DNA of 64,000 nt from Ctena decussata (taxonomy: Eukaryota > Mollusca > Bivalvia > Lucinida > Lucinidae): positions 22,757,928 to 22,821,927 of the forward strand of contig OZ022513.1 of the NCBI GenBank assembly GCA_963989385.1, in the 5' to 3' direction. The translations under genes were made by a program, and so were the position numbers. Shown piece after piece: positions 32,885 to 45,720 of the stretch (position 1 is its first letter; each line of letters opens with the position of its first letter). Below the pieces are notes generated by a model that was not told where the DNA came from, searched no databases, and saw nothing but the letters and a program-made list of their open reading frames with translations.

Positions 32885-32894
32885 ATTCATTAAT

Positions 32895-33340
32895 TTACTT
32901 CTTTTATTCTTGTACAAATGGCGGACGAACATGTAATTTACTCATAGTAAACTTACAAACAGCTTGCAGTTAGCTTATAATTGGCATTCTGTACTTGGGC
33001 TAGAATGTCTAGTTTTACAAAGTATAACAATAAACAATCTGAAATACAGCAATGGAAATTATACTGAAATTCACCGTTTTGTTGTCAATACAATAGTTCA
33101 TTTTTAGGCAACTTGAGACAAACAACTGCCGCTCATTTGAAAAAAATTACTATTAACAACCAGATACAGGCTCATGTGACGATGATGACCACACATTTTA
33201 GAACAAATAGACTAAGATACATATTGTTTGCCATTCCATCTGTAGCTATTGGACGCATTACTGTATTGAAAAATCAAGCGGGAGAATTTTTAGAACAGTT
33301 ATGGAATATACTTAGGTGTCCTATTTTATAGAGACTGGTG
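32895..33340. other. Unassigned intergenic stretch
   Basis: I see no gene or clear repeat here. Confidence 0.35.
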
Positions 33341-33780
33341 TAGGTTGATAAGTTGGTTGTTGTGGGTTTAACGGCCCTTTTAGACAGCATTTCAGTATAT
33401 ATAGGGAGTGGTTGGGTGGTGCAATGGTGCTGGGTATAACTTCCAGTGCCGGGGCGTCCTTCAGATTTGGATAATAGTAGGGCAAAGGCCTACTGTGCTT
33501 GCAGAAGGTGCGGGTGGGGGTTGTTTGGACATTTTTCTCTCGTCTGCCGTTTCTCTTTTATTTCTCCCTCTCTTTGGGAGACAGCCCGATATAGACTGAA
33601 CTACTGTCTCAAAGAACCGTTAAACCCAAAACCACCAACCTACATCGGGCCGTCTGCCAGAGAGACGGAGTATGATGGGTGAAAGAAAAATAGCCAAACA
33701 ACCCACCCACACCTACAACAAGCAAAGCAGGCCCTTTCCCTAATTTACTGTCCCGGCACTGGAAGTTCTAACAAGCACTG
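33340..33780. repeat. Imperfect inverted repeat with GTAGGTTG / CAACCTAC arms
   Basis: GTAGGTTG...GTGGGTTTAACGG at 33341-33374 is mirrored by CCGTTAAACCCAAAACC...CAACCTAC at 33618-33643. AACTTCCAGTGCCGGGG (33439-33455) is mirrored by CCCGGCACTGGAAGTT (33753-33768). The two pairs interlock rather than nest, so it may be two overlapping insertions. Confidence 0.45.
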
Positions 33781-33877
33781 TCGGCTGATACCCCCCCTCT
33801 CCGATAATGGGGTGTACGCCGGGCTCTACGGCGTCTGATCAGCGTCTGCATATTTTGCGTATATCCCTATTAAGGGA

Positions 33878-36072
33878 CTAGTGATAATGGGTCATTTTTT
33901 ATCTAGTATACACATGTACAAGAAATACAACAACACTGAATTAGGTAGTTTTCATAATTAACACTTTTCGTGCAAGCAGTACAACTTCATGCATTTAGAT
34001 CTATATAAATCTTTTAATAATCTAGAAAACAAACAGGAGCATGACATTTAGAGTCCACCACGTTGAAATTAAAATATAAAACCTGTTTCTGGCATTGCAT
34101 TGCATCCGAATTAGCAGGATTCGGTTTTAGGGTGAACAGGAATTAGGAATAATAGCCAATGATTGCAAATTATTCTGTTTTGCAAAATAAAACAAAAAAG
34201 GCCCGTATTTGCCTAATATAGTTCCATAATTATGTAAATACTATTTCTTCCAGACAGTGCTTCAAAAACATTGTATAATTGCTAGGCTAAGGTGCTATCC
34301 GTTGCGTCCGAAAAGAGCACGGGGTCACACACACAACGTTACTGATGATATTGGGTCCATAAAGCTGCATCTGGAATGTCAGATAGAGAATACCATGTTA
34401 GTGTCTTTTGATATCAAGTTTATCAGGCGAGACCAGAAATAGCGTAGGAATGGCGAGGCTTGCCGAGCCAGTCCGACGTGTTTCTGGTCGAGCCTGATAA
34501 ATTTGATACCAAAAGACACTTACGTGATTTTCTATTTATCATGCATTATTAGAAGATTTTACGGCGTAAAGAGCGGCAAACAAGTGATAAGCAAACATAG
34601 TTTTGATCGAACTTGCTTACGTCGCGAATGCATTATGACGTAAGTCGGTGACGTCATTTAACCAATCGAACGCTGGTATCACGGCCAACGTCATTGTGTA
34701 ACCAATCGTCTTCAGAGATCGCTTCTTAAGGCATGACCTGATAACATTCGCGCAAGCCCAGTTTACAGTGACATGATATCACATCATGTTATCATACCCC
34801 TGTTATCAGGTGAATTTTGCAGCAGATGCATGATAAAATAGTTTTGTTGGATATGTCTGTGATAAATTACTTTAGCACAGACTCATACAAAATACGATAA
34901 CAGTTTGCATTTATATGCGCATTCACATAAACCGCTGTTAGTTCGCATGTAGACAACTCTGTCGTACCATGTATATTGGAAAATGCATGCATGTAATAAA
35001 GATAAATTAAATGTGCTTCTTCTTTTAATAACATTGCACATTCTGTTTGATTCCAGACGGTTACCATTTTCTTACTTTATTTTTTTTTAAATTATGTAAC
35101 ATACTGATTATACATGCAGCTGCACATGTTGGAGATAAGGTATAAAAATGGTTCAATTTACGCGTACTTCTTACATGTATCTTTTCAAGTTGAATATGCT
35201 TCAGTTGCAATCTCAAAATTGGATTAACGTTTCCATTCTTAGTAATGACATACAAGGATTGAAATTGTTCGGGAGCATATATCGTCAATAAAGATCGTTC
35301 AATCATACTATACAACCATCTGCGAACTGTTAATTAAGTCTAGAAATTGCATTCTTGAGAATGGTTTAAAGAGCAGTCAATTGTTACCATTTCAGGCGAG
35401 ATCAGTGCCCTGTAACATCTTTTTGTTCCAGAGTTCGAATGCACCTGGAATACATATTATTTTTACGCAAACCGGAAACAGAAAGTCAGTGCCTTGAATG
35501 TTGCCTTGAATTCATTTTTCCTGATACAAATGTAATTGCAATGGCTTCCAATAAGAAGAAAGAGGAGGCATTGATTTATCAACTGCGGAAAAAAGACAGA
35601 AGTGTTCCCATTGCAGATTTTATATATAGGGGATGACTTCCTGTGTCTTCTTTGAAGGAGAAAGCCCTTTTTAAGACAAATATTCTCTACTATGTAGACC
35701 CCCAGTATGTATTGGTTTTATGACACTGTTATGTCATTACCTATTTGAGATGGGATATTTCCTTTGATGAAATGGCAGTGTCAATGGACTGTTGCAAAAT
35801 AGGGTTTTGGCAACCAATAAACAAAAATATTTGTTTTTAACATGAGTCTATTCCAAGAGAAAAAAAAGAGCAAATTGTTTCCTGTAAAAGCTAACTCCCA
35901 CTTTAAAGAGAGACGAAATAAAAATGATTTTTTTCCCCTAGAAGTGTACCCAATCACCTTAATGCATTATCAAATGGTGCAATGTATGACACTAGAGCAT
36001 CGTATAAAGCCGTCTGATCGATGGGTAATTTAAATTTCAAGATTCGATTCGTTTAAACTAAATGTTCCAATG
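33878..36072. repeat. Dispersed ~1.6 kb repeat, copy B, with two extra blocks
   Basis: A direct-orientation copy of 20373-21986. It has extra sequence at about 34389-34838 and about 35673-35838. The interior remains recognisably parallel on both sides of each block. Confidence 0.8.
34389..34838. mobile_element. Insertion in copy B carrying an inverted repeat
   Basis: The block is absent from copy A. GTGTCTTTTGATATCAAGTT and ATCAGGCGAGACCAG (34402-34436) are mirrored by CTGGTCGAGCCTGATAAATT and ACCAAAAGACAC (34484-34520). The rest holds CATGATATCACATCATG near 34770. It probably represents a small foldback insertion plus flanking sequence. Confidence 0.5.
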
Positions 36073-36252
36073 GAAATGTCCTGTTAGAAACGTCAGGTTA
36101 CTTTGCCAACTTCAAACAAATAATGGTCTGTTTACGCTGTTTATTAGCCGAAAAGGTTAATGAGTTAATAAAATTATATGTTCTATTTCACATAAATGCT
36201 TATTACTCGGTATGCTATTTATATTATCATTATTATCATTATTTTCATTATT
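36073..36252. other. Spacer with ATTATC microsatellite
   Basis: TATTATCATTATTATCATTATT at 36221-36255 abuts the left end of the next element. Confidence 0.5.
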
Positions 36253-37395
36253 ATGCTCCCCGAAGGGTGACTATATAGTTGCCGCTTTGTCCATCCATCT
36301 GTTCCGTCCTTCCATCCGTACGTCCATCCGTCCGTTACACTTTGTCCGGAGCATATCTTTGACAGTATTAGAGGGAATTCAATGAAACTTCACACGCTGA
36401 AAGAGGTCAATAGGGGAAGTGCAGAGCATAAGAACCGTAAACCTATCGCAAGTAATTCAAAAATCTCCTTTCCTATATTTTTACAGTATTTTGCTTGTCT
36501 GGAGCATATCTCTGAAAGTGTTCAAGATAACTAAATGACACTTCACACATTGACAGAGGGCAATGAGGAAAATAACCATAACCCTATCACAAGTAATTAC
36601 AAAGTTATCTCCCTATATTTTTACAGTATTTTGCTTGTCCGGGGCATATCTCTAAAAGTATTAAAGGGGACTTAATGGAAATCCATACACTGATAGAGGG
36701 CAATGAGGAGAAGTGCAGAGCACAAGAACTGTAATCGAATCACAAGTAATAAAGTTATCTTCTTTCCTATATTTTACAGTATTTTGCTTTTTCGGAGCAT
36801 ATCTCTTTTAAGTAATGAAGTGAACTAAACAGAAGTTCAAAATTTGATAGAGAGCACTAAGAGGAAATGCAGAGCAAAAGAACCATAACTCTATCACAAG
36901 TACTTACAGAGTAAGCTCCATTTCTAGCTTTCCCAGTAGTTTGCTTGTCCAGAATATATCTCTACAAGTGTTGAAGGGACTGTAATGAAACCTAGAATAT
37001 TGATAGAGGGCAATGTGAGGGAGTGCAAATTACAAGAACGATAACCCTATTTCAGATTATCTTGGAGTTACTGCCCTTCTTATTTTTTATCAGTTGAATG
37101 CTTGTCCGATGCATATCTCAAAAAGTATTTAAAGGGATTTAATGAAGTTTCACACATGAATAGAGGATAATGAGAGGAACTGCAGAGCACATGAAATATA
37201 ATCCTGTTGCAGTATTTTTTATGTTATTTCTCTTCTTAATTATTCTCATTCATTTGCTCGTCCGGAGCATGTCTCTGAACGTATTAAAGGTACCTAAAGG
37301 AAGAATTAAAGATCCCTAAATGAAACTGCACATATAAATAGAGGGATGTTCCATCAGGATACCTATTTCGCTATTGCACACCTTCGGGGAGCATC
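36253..37395. mobile_element. Tandem-core element with ATGCTCCCCGAAGGGTG ends
   Basis: ATGCTCCCCGAAGGGTG at the left is mirrored by CACCTTCGGGGAGCAT at the right. A CCATCCGTCCGT tract follows the left end. The interior is six or seven units of about 148 bp sharing GTCCGGAGCATATCTCTGAA, TGATAGAGGGCAATGAG and CCTATCACAAGTAATTAC. No coding capacity. Fragments occur at 28991 and 30861. This end + CCGTCC tract + tandem core design recurs in the window and resembles bivalve 'pearl'/Helitron-associated elements. Confidence 0.75.
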
Positions 37396-37627
37396 CATCG
37401 GTTCCACCGAATCTTTTTGTTATTATTATTTTTACTTGTCAAATCATGGGGATACGTTTAACACAATTCCCACTTAATATCAAGCAATACCATGAACGTT
37501 TTTTTATTATTATTATTTTTGTTTTGTGTCGAAATTTGATGGCTCTGCAGTATAACTGTGTCCATTTACGTTTGAGCAAATCCATTTGCTCAAACTGGCT
37601 CTATGATTTTGGATAAGACGTTTGTTG
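37396..37627. other. Flank shared with 31090-31210
   Basis: GATACGTTTAACACAATTCC and ATACCATGAACGTTTTT repeat at 31130-31170. After about 37545 the similarity ends. Confidence 0.5.
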
Positions 37628-38196
37628 GTTCAAAATTTGGATTAATATCTCTGCAGGAAATATACTGTACTTTAGTTAACTGATGAGTAATAATTAGAAT
37701 TAGATCTAATCCATTTTGTCCAAAATTTGGATAAACCAAATAGCCTGGGATAAGAAAACACCCTGCTTATGCCTTATACTGTATGAAAATACATGGCCGA
37801 AAATTTTATCCAAAATTTGGATAAGCGACTGTGCGGGCAATACAATGCAGCGTATAAACAGACTGAAATACATTAAATTTTATTTTATCCAAAATTTGGA
37901 TAAAACCAAACTAGCTGGGAGAAACAAACACCCTGTCTTGCCCCACACATTATGCAAACACACGGCCAAAATTTTTATCCAAAATTTGGATAAGCAGGAA
38001 ATGCAGTACAACGAATACGCAGAAATAATTTTATCCAAAATTTGGATAAAACCAAACTAGCTGGGAAAAGCAAAACCCCTGTCTTAAAATACGCTGTTCC
38101 AAAACACAGTTGTAAGTTTTATCCAAAATTTGGATAAAACTTTTAGTTAAAATACGCAGTGAATATCATCGAAGTTTTATCCATAATTCGGATAAA
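37628..38196. repeat. Cluster of about eight TTATCCAAAATTTGGATAA palindromes
   Basis: Perfect or near-perfect palindromes stand at about 37628 (partial), 37716, 37805, 37883, 37974, 38029, 38118 and 38174 (one or two mismatches). Spacings are 89, 78, 91, 55, 89 and 56. The spacers are partly related (ACCAAACTAGCTGGGA...AAACACCCTG occurs in several), so this is a degenerate tandem repeat in which the palindrome is far better conserved than the spacer. Confidence 0.85.
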
Positions 38197-39170
38197 CCAC
38201 ATTATGGTTATTGCAAAAAAAATACCATGAACAAAACTATGTCGAAATTCAGACGAATATAATGTATAAGAATCTTATTTGAAAAAAAAAATAACGTCTT
38301 TGTACACTTAACTTATTCTAATTTTGTCATTTAATCAATTAGTATAACTGTCAGAAAACAACTGTTTCTAAGTGTTTCAGCAAAATATTTTTATCGAAAA
38401 GGTGTTTGATTTATTTTAGTGTTATTATTTCATTTTTATTTATTTATTTTTATTAGTTTTTTTTTTGGTTCGATTTAGATGCTACGCGAAAAGTTGCTCG
38501 CAAAAACATGACAACTTATGTTTCATCTTTATTATACTGAGTACATTGTAACTGATTAATGACGCAGTTAGATAATAAAGAATAAGTATGTATGCATAAG
38601 ACATACATAAGACATGCATCGGTAGTCAGGTTTTGTTTTCAGTGAACGGAAATGGGATTTAAATCGTAAACGTGCATATGAAATAAATTCTATTTTCATC
38701 ATTCAAAGTATTTGTATTTAGATTTCTCTACAAAATTTTTTTACTGAGTCCGTAGAATACGTTATAAATGCATGCCAAAGTCCATTACATATATTTTTTT
38801 AAGTTGAATCACATTAAATTAGAATGCAGCACTTTTGATTTGGGTTGTTTTTTCTGTTTACTTTTTCTTCTTCTTTCGTTGTGTTGTGTGATCTGAAATG
38901 ACAAAACATACGTGTAAATGACTGACAATATGTGTTTATGTTATTTATAAAGGACCTCTGACAGTAATAATGTTAATTTGCCTATAAAATTAGTCAAAAT
39001 TAAATTTTTGATATACCCAAGAATTTTTCTTGAAATTTGTTGCTCTCAACTTCCTCTAACTGGCTATGAATTTATTTTCTGATTTATTAGTACATGGACT
39101 TCAATTCTGGTTGAAAAAGCCAAATTTTATAATTAAACGTAATCGAAACAGGAAAAGTTTTCTAAAGATA
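38197..39170. other. AT-rich unassigned stretch
   Basis: T-rich runs, no gene or repeat recognised. Confidence 0.4.
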
Positions 39171-39262
39171 CCCCCCGTGCCTCAGCTAGCCACTTTGCAT
39201 GTATGAGTGTACTATCATAATACACATTATATGTGAGTGGCTTGCTGAGGCACGTGGGGGGG
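39171..39262. repeat. Short inverted repeat
   Basis: CCCCCCGTGCCTCAGCTAGCCAC (left arm, first 20 bases CCCCCCGTGCCTCAGCTAGC) is mirrored by GTGGCTTGCTGAGGCACGTG followed by a G-run at 39255-39270. The loop is about 40 bp. Confidence 0.6.
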
Positions 39263-40560
39263 GGGGGGGGCGAGATAGTCTACAGCTGAAAAACTGAAAA
39301 AGTGGGTAGGGTACTTACACCCTTTATATCTACAAATAGGCTAATGTCCTTATTATTGAAAACATATTGCATACTATCAGTAACAGTAGTGTGTACTTTA
39401 GTTTTAGCATAGTTATCAATTAAAATTTCGATATATTAGAAATCCCAAAAATGGACTTATTTTCAGAGTCTGAAACATTCACGTACCCCCTCTTGATGAA
39501 ATTGGTTAAAAGTTAGTCTAGAGGCATGATAATTTTTCAAAATCACTGTTAAAATGCCTTTATAGTACACATGCCTACATATTGATGCCAAATATTTCAG
39601 CTTTTGCTGCCCGAGGAAGGTGCAATAATTTGTCGAATAATAGGCAAATATGCATTGATACTGTCAGAGGTCCTTTTCTTTATGCACACTCTGAGTCTCG
39701 GAGTCCGGTACCGGACTCTTAGGCGCTCATCCGAGGATTGTCTCCGGGTCCAGTATGTCTCAATACGGGTAATACATGTCTCAAATGGAAAGAAATACAC
39801 AGTAATCGTTAAATTCTTATTAGATTTTGATCTTTTCTACGTATATCGCCATTTGTACAAGCGGTATTACGGTATGACCAAAGGTCATACTAAACTAACC
39901 AAAACTGAAATGAATTAAAAAGCGGGATCACAGTAATTGTTGGTACTGTAAATAATAATATATTGTTCTTATTTTTATTTTAGTTATTTATTTATCATAT
40001 TTTAATATATTTGTTTATTTGTCTGTCTATTTGTTTAACAGTGGCGAGGTATTGTGTTTTCCAATTGGCCGTCCGTGTGTTCGCCCGTCCGTTGCACGTA
40101 TGTTGCATGAAAGTGAAATTGTGAATAAAATATGTTTAACTATTTAAAGTAACAACCGCTAATTAACATACTACCGGACCCCGAGCCATTCTTAACAGGC
40201 GAGGCTCCGGATCAGGTACCGGACGCCGAGACTGGCAGGCTAGGGATCCGGTACCGGACCCCGAGACACTGCTTTTCTTTAAAATTGATATCGAGACAGT
40301 AATGATATATTTAGTCCCCTGTATCTCAGGAATTCCAGCCTATAGAGACTCACCACCCGCATGTCACAAGAGGAGTAAATTGTTACCAAGACTGAATACG
40401 AGTCATCCGGAGATGAACAAACGTACAACAAACTGCCATAAAAATTGTGGAGTTTGATATGAGCGTCTAACTTTCCGACATTCACGAACTTCCGTGCCCA
40501 CGAACCATTATATTACAGACATTTACAGACTAGACTCGACGAGCGGTGGCATAGTGTTCA
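39263..40560. other. Unassigned stretch with GGTACCGGA palindromic words
   Basis: GGAGTCCGGTACCGGACTC near 39697 and several GGTACCGGAC/GATCCGGTACCGGACCCC words at 40175-40265 suggest a degenerate repeat with strong dyad symmetry. No gene. Confidence 0.4.
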
Positions 40561-43500
40561 GCGAACTCAAAATGATGTGCGGAGCCGGTCACATGCTAGG
40601 TGGGGCTCCTTCCCAATCACTTGCTGGCCGGCTCTGAGTAACATCCAGGATATAAAAGTCTCTAACGCATGTGCCACCGACCGCCGAGCCAATAGCAGAC
40701 TAGACATAATCGTACACTACAGTAAACAGACGTACAGAGAGGCGCGCAGTGGAGGTGGATCAAAAGCTCTTATACATACTCGGACATTACCGAAAACCCC
40801 AATCAAATCCGAAGCCCGAAACAGAAAATACAGCATCCAACATTTTTAGACCACAAAATTTGGTGCGCGTTATTAATATTTATTTTACAACAAAAATCAA
40901 TATCGCGAGCTCTCACGGCTTAATGGCATTCCACGGGAAGCTCAGGTGTGGAAGCACGAGATAATTCAACAAAAGCGCAACTGGCCAATTATAGGGTCAA
41001 TGATCTCCTCTGCGATTTTCTAACATACAACTTACCGTGTGCACCGGAAGTGTCTGGGCGGTTTATAAAGGTAGGGCTTAATATGAACTCGTCCATCCTT
41101 GTAAATGGACTAGTCTGGAAGGCGGGTAGGATAGCATATCACTGAGTCGGCACGTAAGGAGCGTCTGATCGGGGTCTACGTGTGATAGGAAGAGAACCGC
41201 CCGGACGTTTTTGGGGAGCACAACGACGACTTACATTTAAGCCAGATCAAGGGAAAATGTTTAATATGCAGTCGTATCAAGAAAAAAGGCAAACAAAAAA
41301 ACAACATAAGAATTACTTTCATGGAATTTGTTGAATTTAGGAGTTTTAGGAATTTAGTTAGGATCACAGAGCGAAATTGCAACTCCGAAATTAATAAATC
41401 ACAGGCACTCGAATGAAGAAAGAAGAAGAAGTATTACAGCATAAAATGAATTTAGGAATTTAGGAATTTAGTTAATTATATTAGGAATTTAGAGTAATAT
41501 AGGGAATTAGTAATCTACATCAGACGCTAAACCCTACCAAAATAGAAAGAGACAACAAAAGGCAAATATTAGTATGGGTTAAAGTTCTTTCAAAAATTTC
41601 TTTATAAACCCCTTTTTGTAACGAAGCATAAATTTCAAAATACAATAATAGAACAAATAAATACATAAATCGCTTAAATATGGGTTGGCCCCCTTCCCAC
41701 TACCTGCAGGGAGGGGGGTGTGCCAATTATAAATGTGGACGACTCCACTCCGCAGGCGGGGGGGGGGGGGGAATGACGCATAGACTATTTTTTGAATAAA
41801 AAAGGCGACAAAAAATGGAAATTCCGTCCTTTAACTCGGAAAATCCTCTCGGGGTGGGCCGATGGTGGGCTTCATAAGGGTTAGTAATTATTCCCCGGAT
41901 GTATAAGGAATGGAACCATCCCCCTTAGAATGTGGACGAGACCATTATCCGGGAATGGGGGGGGGGGTTGGGCTTCGCGCGGCTAGACCCTGTCGCGACG
42001 TGACCGTAAACATAGAAATCCATCATTATATTGGACAAAAGTGTTACACGCGGCGCGCGCGGGAGACGGTGCGCGTGCCCCCTCAATGAGGAAAGGGCAA
42101 GGGAGGTAATCCCATCGGTGCCCCGACGGGGGGAGACGCCTCGGCTATTTCGCCATCGAAAAAAGAACAGAGGGGAAGAAAGATGTGCCATGAAAAGGCT
42201 GACGCATGAGGGGCCAAAACATAGGTGAGCAACACATATTATATTTCAATAAGACTAGGGTAAAATAACCTACACACCTAGGCATCTTAATTGGTATTTT
42301 TGCAACAAAATGAGTAACGGGAATTTAAGCAATAACCAATTAAGGACCGTACTTGTCTCTCTGGGTAATGACACTCCGCCAGTCTTACCTTAGCATGCCT
42401 GTTAAAGTTACGGCGCGGCAGCGAAACAACGATGGATGCAGGACACAACAACGGTGGAGACATCCTAGAAGAAGAGGATGGAGACGGACAGACGGACAGA
42501 TACGCAATCACAAACATAAACACACAAACACGCACGCAAGCCGGCATACACGCAAACACGCATGCACGCAAAAAATAACAAGTACACGCACATTGTGCTA
42601 GCACAAAATAAGTAGGCACACACACACGCAAAACATACTAACAACCAAACTTGATGCTCTGCCACCCCTGGGTGAGGCGTGTTTTTAATAGCGACAGCCC
42701 TATGGTGGCATCATCATACTCACAAGAAAACTTACTATCGGCCCATCAACTTATCAATATTATATACCTAACTAGCTGGGGTTAGTATATAACAGCCACA
42801 TCTTTATTATATATGCTTGACCATACAGTGCGAGACCCATCCCTATGCAAAAAAAAACTTTAAGCCATTCCCAACTAATTTCTGCTCTTTTTAATATCCT
42901 TTAGGATCATAAATGATTAATGAGCAAGGCGCTAGCATCCTAAAGCCGGCACCACGCTAGATGCTCACTTTTGACGGGGGAGTTCAAAATTCAAACTTAA
43001 TGTTGCACTCATCACTTGGCAAAATTACTGGACCAAAATAACTGAAGTGCAACAGCCCTAAAGGTACCTGAAAAGGTCCCTACCTGTGACTGCGTCAATC
43101 CCCACCTAAGGGTAAGGTCAGAATAAGGGACCTCCATCCGGAACCAAATTACTTGGATACGGGGGAGGGTTAAAATTAAGGGCTGTAAGTAATATGGGAC
43201 CCCAACAGGTCCCATCCTTGAAACCTAAGGAACGCCTGCGTGTTCTCTCGTTGGGACATGGGTTTCCGTGTGCTCCTCCTCTGCGGGCGGGGTTGGCCTG
43301 TGTTTCCCTGGACTTTCCGCTGGGGTGGCTTTCATGTGGCGCGCGCCTCCTTCTCCGGACAGAACCTGACTTGGAGCCGTAGAAGGCAAACATCTATGCA
43401 TAAATACTGGTTAGGCAGCACTGACCGACGAGACATTTACAGACTGAATGACATTGGACGGACACACGGCGCCAAATGTGTGCAACTATGGTTACGTACC

Positions 43501-43860
43501 GTTGAGCCACTTGGGTAACGTCGATACGAGAATTGAACAGAACAGAACAGAAAATGGCAGATCATATCAAAACTAAACACAAGTACAAGCACTGGATCAT
43601 ACCAAATGAAGTTCTTTTGAAAATACGTTACGTTCTGGTGACGTGGGTTGTAAGGGTTTCTGAATGACCACTGTCTGGTTTGATTTACCATGCGTGTGTT
43701 TCGTGAACTTTGGCAGTTTTTGTATGTACTTTTTGCGTTTCAACCCCACATTTTCGTCAAGATTTTCAAAACGAACGCCTAGTGATGGAACGCACAAGAA
43801 TAGCCTTAAAAGACTGTAGTTAACATTTTAGTTTAAGTGCCGAAACTGTACTAAACCCAT
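40561..43860. other. GC-richer unassigned stretch
   Basis: Locally high GC (about 41990-42150 and 43190-43390) with poly-G runs near 41756 and 41955, an AGGAATTTAG mini-repeat at 41450-41500, and a CACACAAACACG/GACGGACAGACGG low-complexity block at 42480-42640. Many open frames exist because of composition, and none shows a recognisable domain. Confidence 0.35.
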
Positions 43861-43880
43861 TGGTGCATAACATTGAAAAG

Positions 43881-43918
43881 ATAATAATAATAATAATAAT
43901 AATAAATGATAATAAAGA
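43881..43918. repeat. (ATA)n microsatellite
   Basis: Nine or so ATA/AAT triplets followed by AATGATAATAA. Confidence 0.9.
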
Positions 43919-44117
43919 CTTTATTTTCAGTGGGTGACACAATTAGTTACAAGCTACTCTTATTTGAGGCCCACTTAAAAATATGTACAAATCAAAATAT
44001 CTATCAAATACAAATATACAACAGACACTGGTCAGCGAAACCAAACATTTACTGTTTCAGGCCTCATGACTCAAGAAAAGAAAAAACACTGGCAGCAATC
44101 AGTACTACCGTAAAATT

Positions 44118-44705
44118 CTAAATATTGGGACACCAAAAATAATCGCCGCAACTGTCCCAAACACGGAACAGCCTGGTTTTACAAAGCGGTAGCCAAAAGA
44201 TTCAGGCGGAATAGCAAACAATGTAGACACTGATCAGACTGCTCCTCTAGGATAGCCTGATAGGAGTCTACACTGTCCGCTCAGACCTATCTATCCCAAT
44301 ACATAGATTTTTTTTATGGTATAACGGAATGAAAAGAAAGAAGCCCAATCCAGTAGCCTACCCTACCCGAAAACGAAAAGCAAAAACGAGCCCCGGATTC
44401 TGGGTATCTTCAAAAAAAAACAAAAAAAAAACGGGTCACTTTAAATGTACATAAAAGTAAATCGATCATATGCCATATGTACGCTCAAAAACAATCACAC
44501 AAAATATGAATTTACATAGTTTTACAATATATGCGCTACGCAACATCTGACGGTACCCTTGCAAGGGGAAGTCTGATCACAATCAACGCTGTTTTTCCAT
44601 TCCACTGGCATCTGTTGGGCGCATTGCAGCACTTTAAAATATATATAACTTTACATTTTTTTCGAGTAATTTTTGTAATTAGTTTTGGTGTCCCAATGTT
44701 TATTA
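44118..44705. mobile_element. Possible foldback element with TTGGGACACCAAAA ends
   Basis: ATATTGGGACACCAAAAATAAT at 44118 (20-base core TATTGGGACACCAAAAATAA) is mirrored by TTTTGGTGTCCCAATG at 44686-44701. The inner part contains GTAGACACTGATCAGACTGC...AGGAGTCTACACTG (44223-44275), related to 57067-57118. Another ATTGGGACACCA stands at about 56978. Confidence 0.45.
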
Positions 44706-45489
44706 TAATTTTTGGTACCAAATATACGGAATACCAGACCACGCTTTCAGCTGCACTGCTCAGCGTCAGTTACACTTCAGAGTCGTTTAAAATGCTATAA
44801 TTTTACAATCTATGTTGTTATAGGCGGTTCATTGACAGATTAAAAACAATGCCATGAAAATTAGCGAATTATCCCATTGGTCGGACCTAGAAAGACCTAT
44901 TACACTCCCAGTTATGGCCTGCCATCCAAAATGTGGCTATTTAGCAAATTCTTCGTGATTTTTATCACTGATTAATCTGTCTCTGGGTAATTAATTGCAT
45001 ATTAGATGTTTGCAGGGTACGAAAGATCTGTACCATGTTTTAACATTGATAACAGAAAATTTTCTTATAACACATATGAAAAATTTTCTAGAGAAACAAA
45101 GTTGTGTTTGTACGAATATATAATTTAATCCGTATCATCATAAACGCATTGTGCAGGGCCTAATTTGACACCATTTTGCTTTAAAGACAAACGTTTTCAG
45201 GCTCTACCTTCGCTTTGCGCAAGTCCCTCAAAGCCAGTCCCTCTTTGTTTTCAAGTCTTTCAACAATCGTCATACCAAAACGTCCAGCAGTCGTCGTCGT
45301 CTTTATTTATTTACTATTTATAGTATCGAACTATCTAAAGCGAGTTTCAAGTAATCAAAAGCGAGTAATATAAAAAGAAAGCAGTTATAGACAGTATGGA
45401 GTAAAGAAGTGATTAAAATTGATATACAGAACTCTACAAAACTATCATATTACGAATGAATGTCATTTGATACTGATTTGATTTCTTTT
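44706..45489. other. Unassigned stretch
   Basis: No gene or repeat recognised. Confidence 0.35.
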
Positions 45490-45720
45490 CATTACTGGCA
45501 ATGCAACTACGCATCAGAGAAACAATAAATGGGATCCTTGTCTTACATTTTATTACCATCTATTTAACGCGTTCACCTTGTATTTATCTTCATGTACATT
45601 GTAGTTTTACCATGTCATAAAGTTTGTGAAATCGAAAAATAGGTCATTGAAGTCTTTTTTTTTTGATTAATCAAGAACGGTTTAATGTTTTAAAGCCGGT
45701 GTCTGCCTAAGATAGCTTGC
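45490..45720. repeat. Dispersed repeat, related to 60250-60540
   Basis: AATGGGATCCTTG, ACCTTGTATTTATCT, GAAATCGAAAAATAGGTCAT and TTTAAAGCCGG recur in the same order near 60300-60525 in the same orientation. Confidence 0.6.

Noticed and set aside
37716..38196. CRISPR-like look (short palindromic repeats with spacers)
   Set aside because: The spacing is irregular, the spacers are related to each other, and the context is eukaryotic; a degenerate tandem repeat explains it.
40561..43860. Possible host gene in the GC-richer stretch
   Set aside because: Open frames lack recognisable domains and overlap low-complexity and poly-G runs; no exon structure could be supported.
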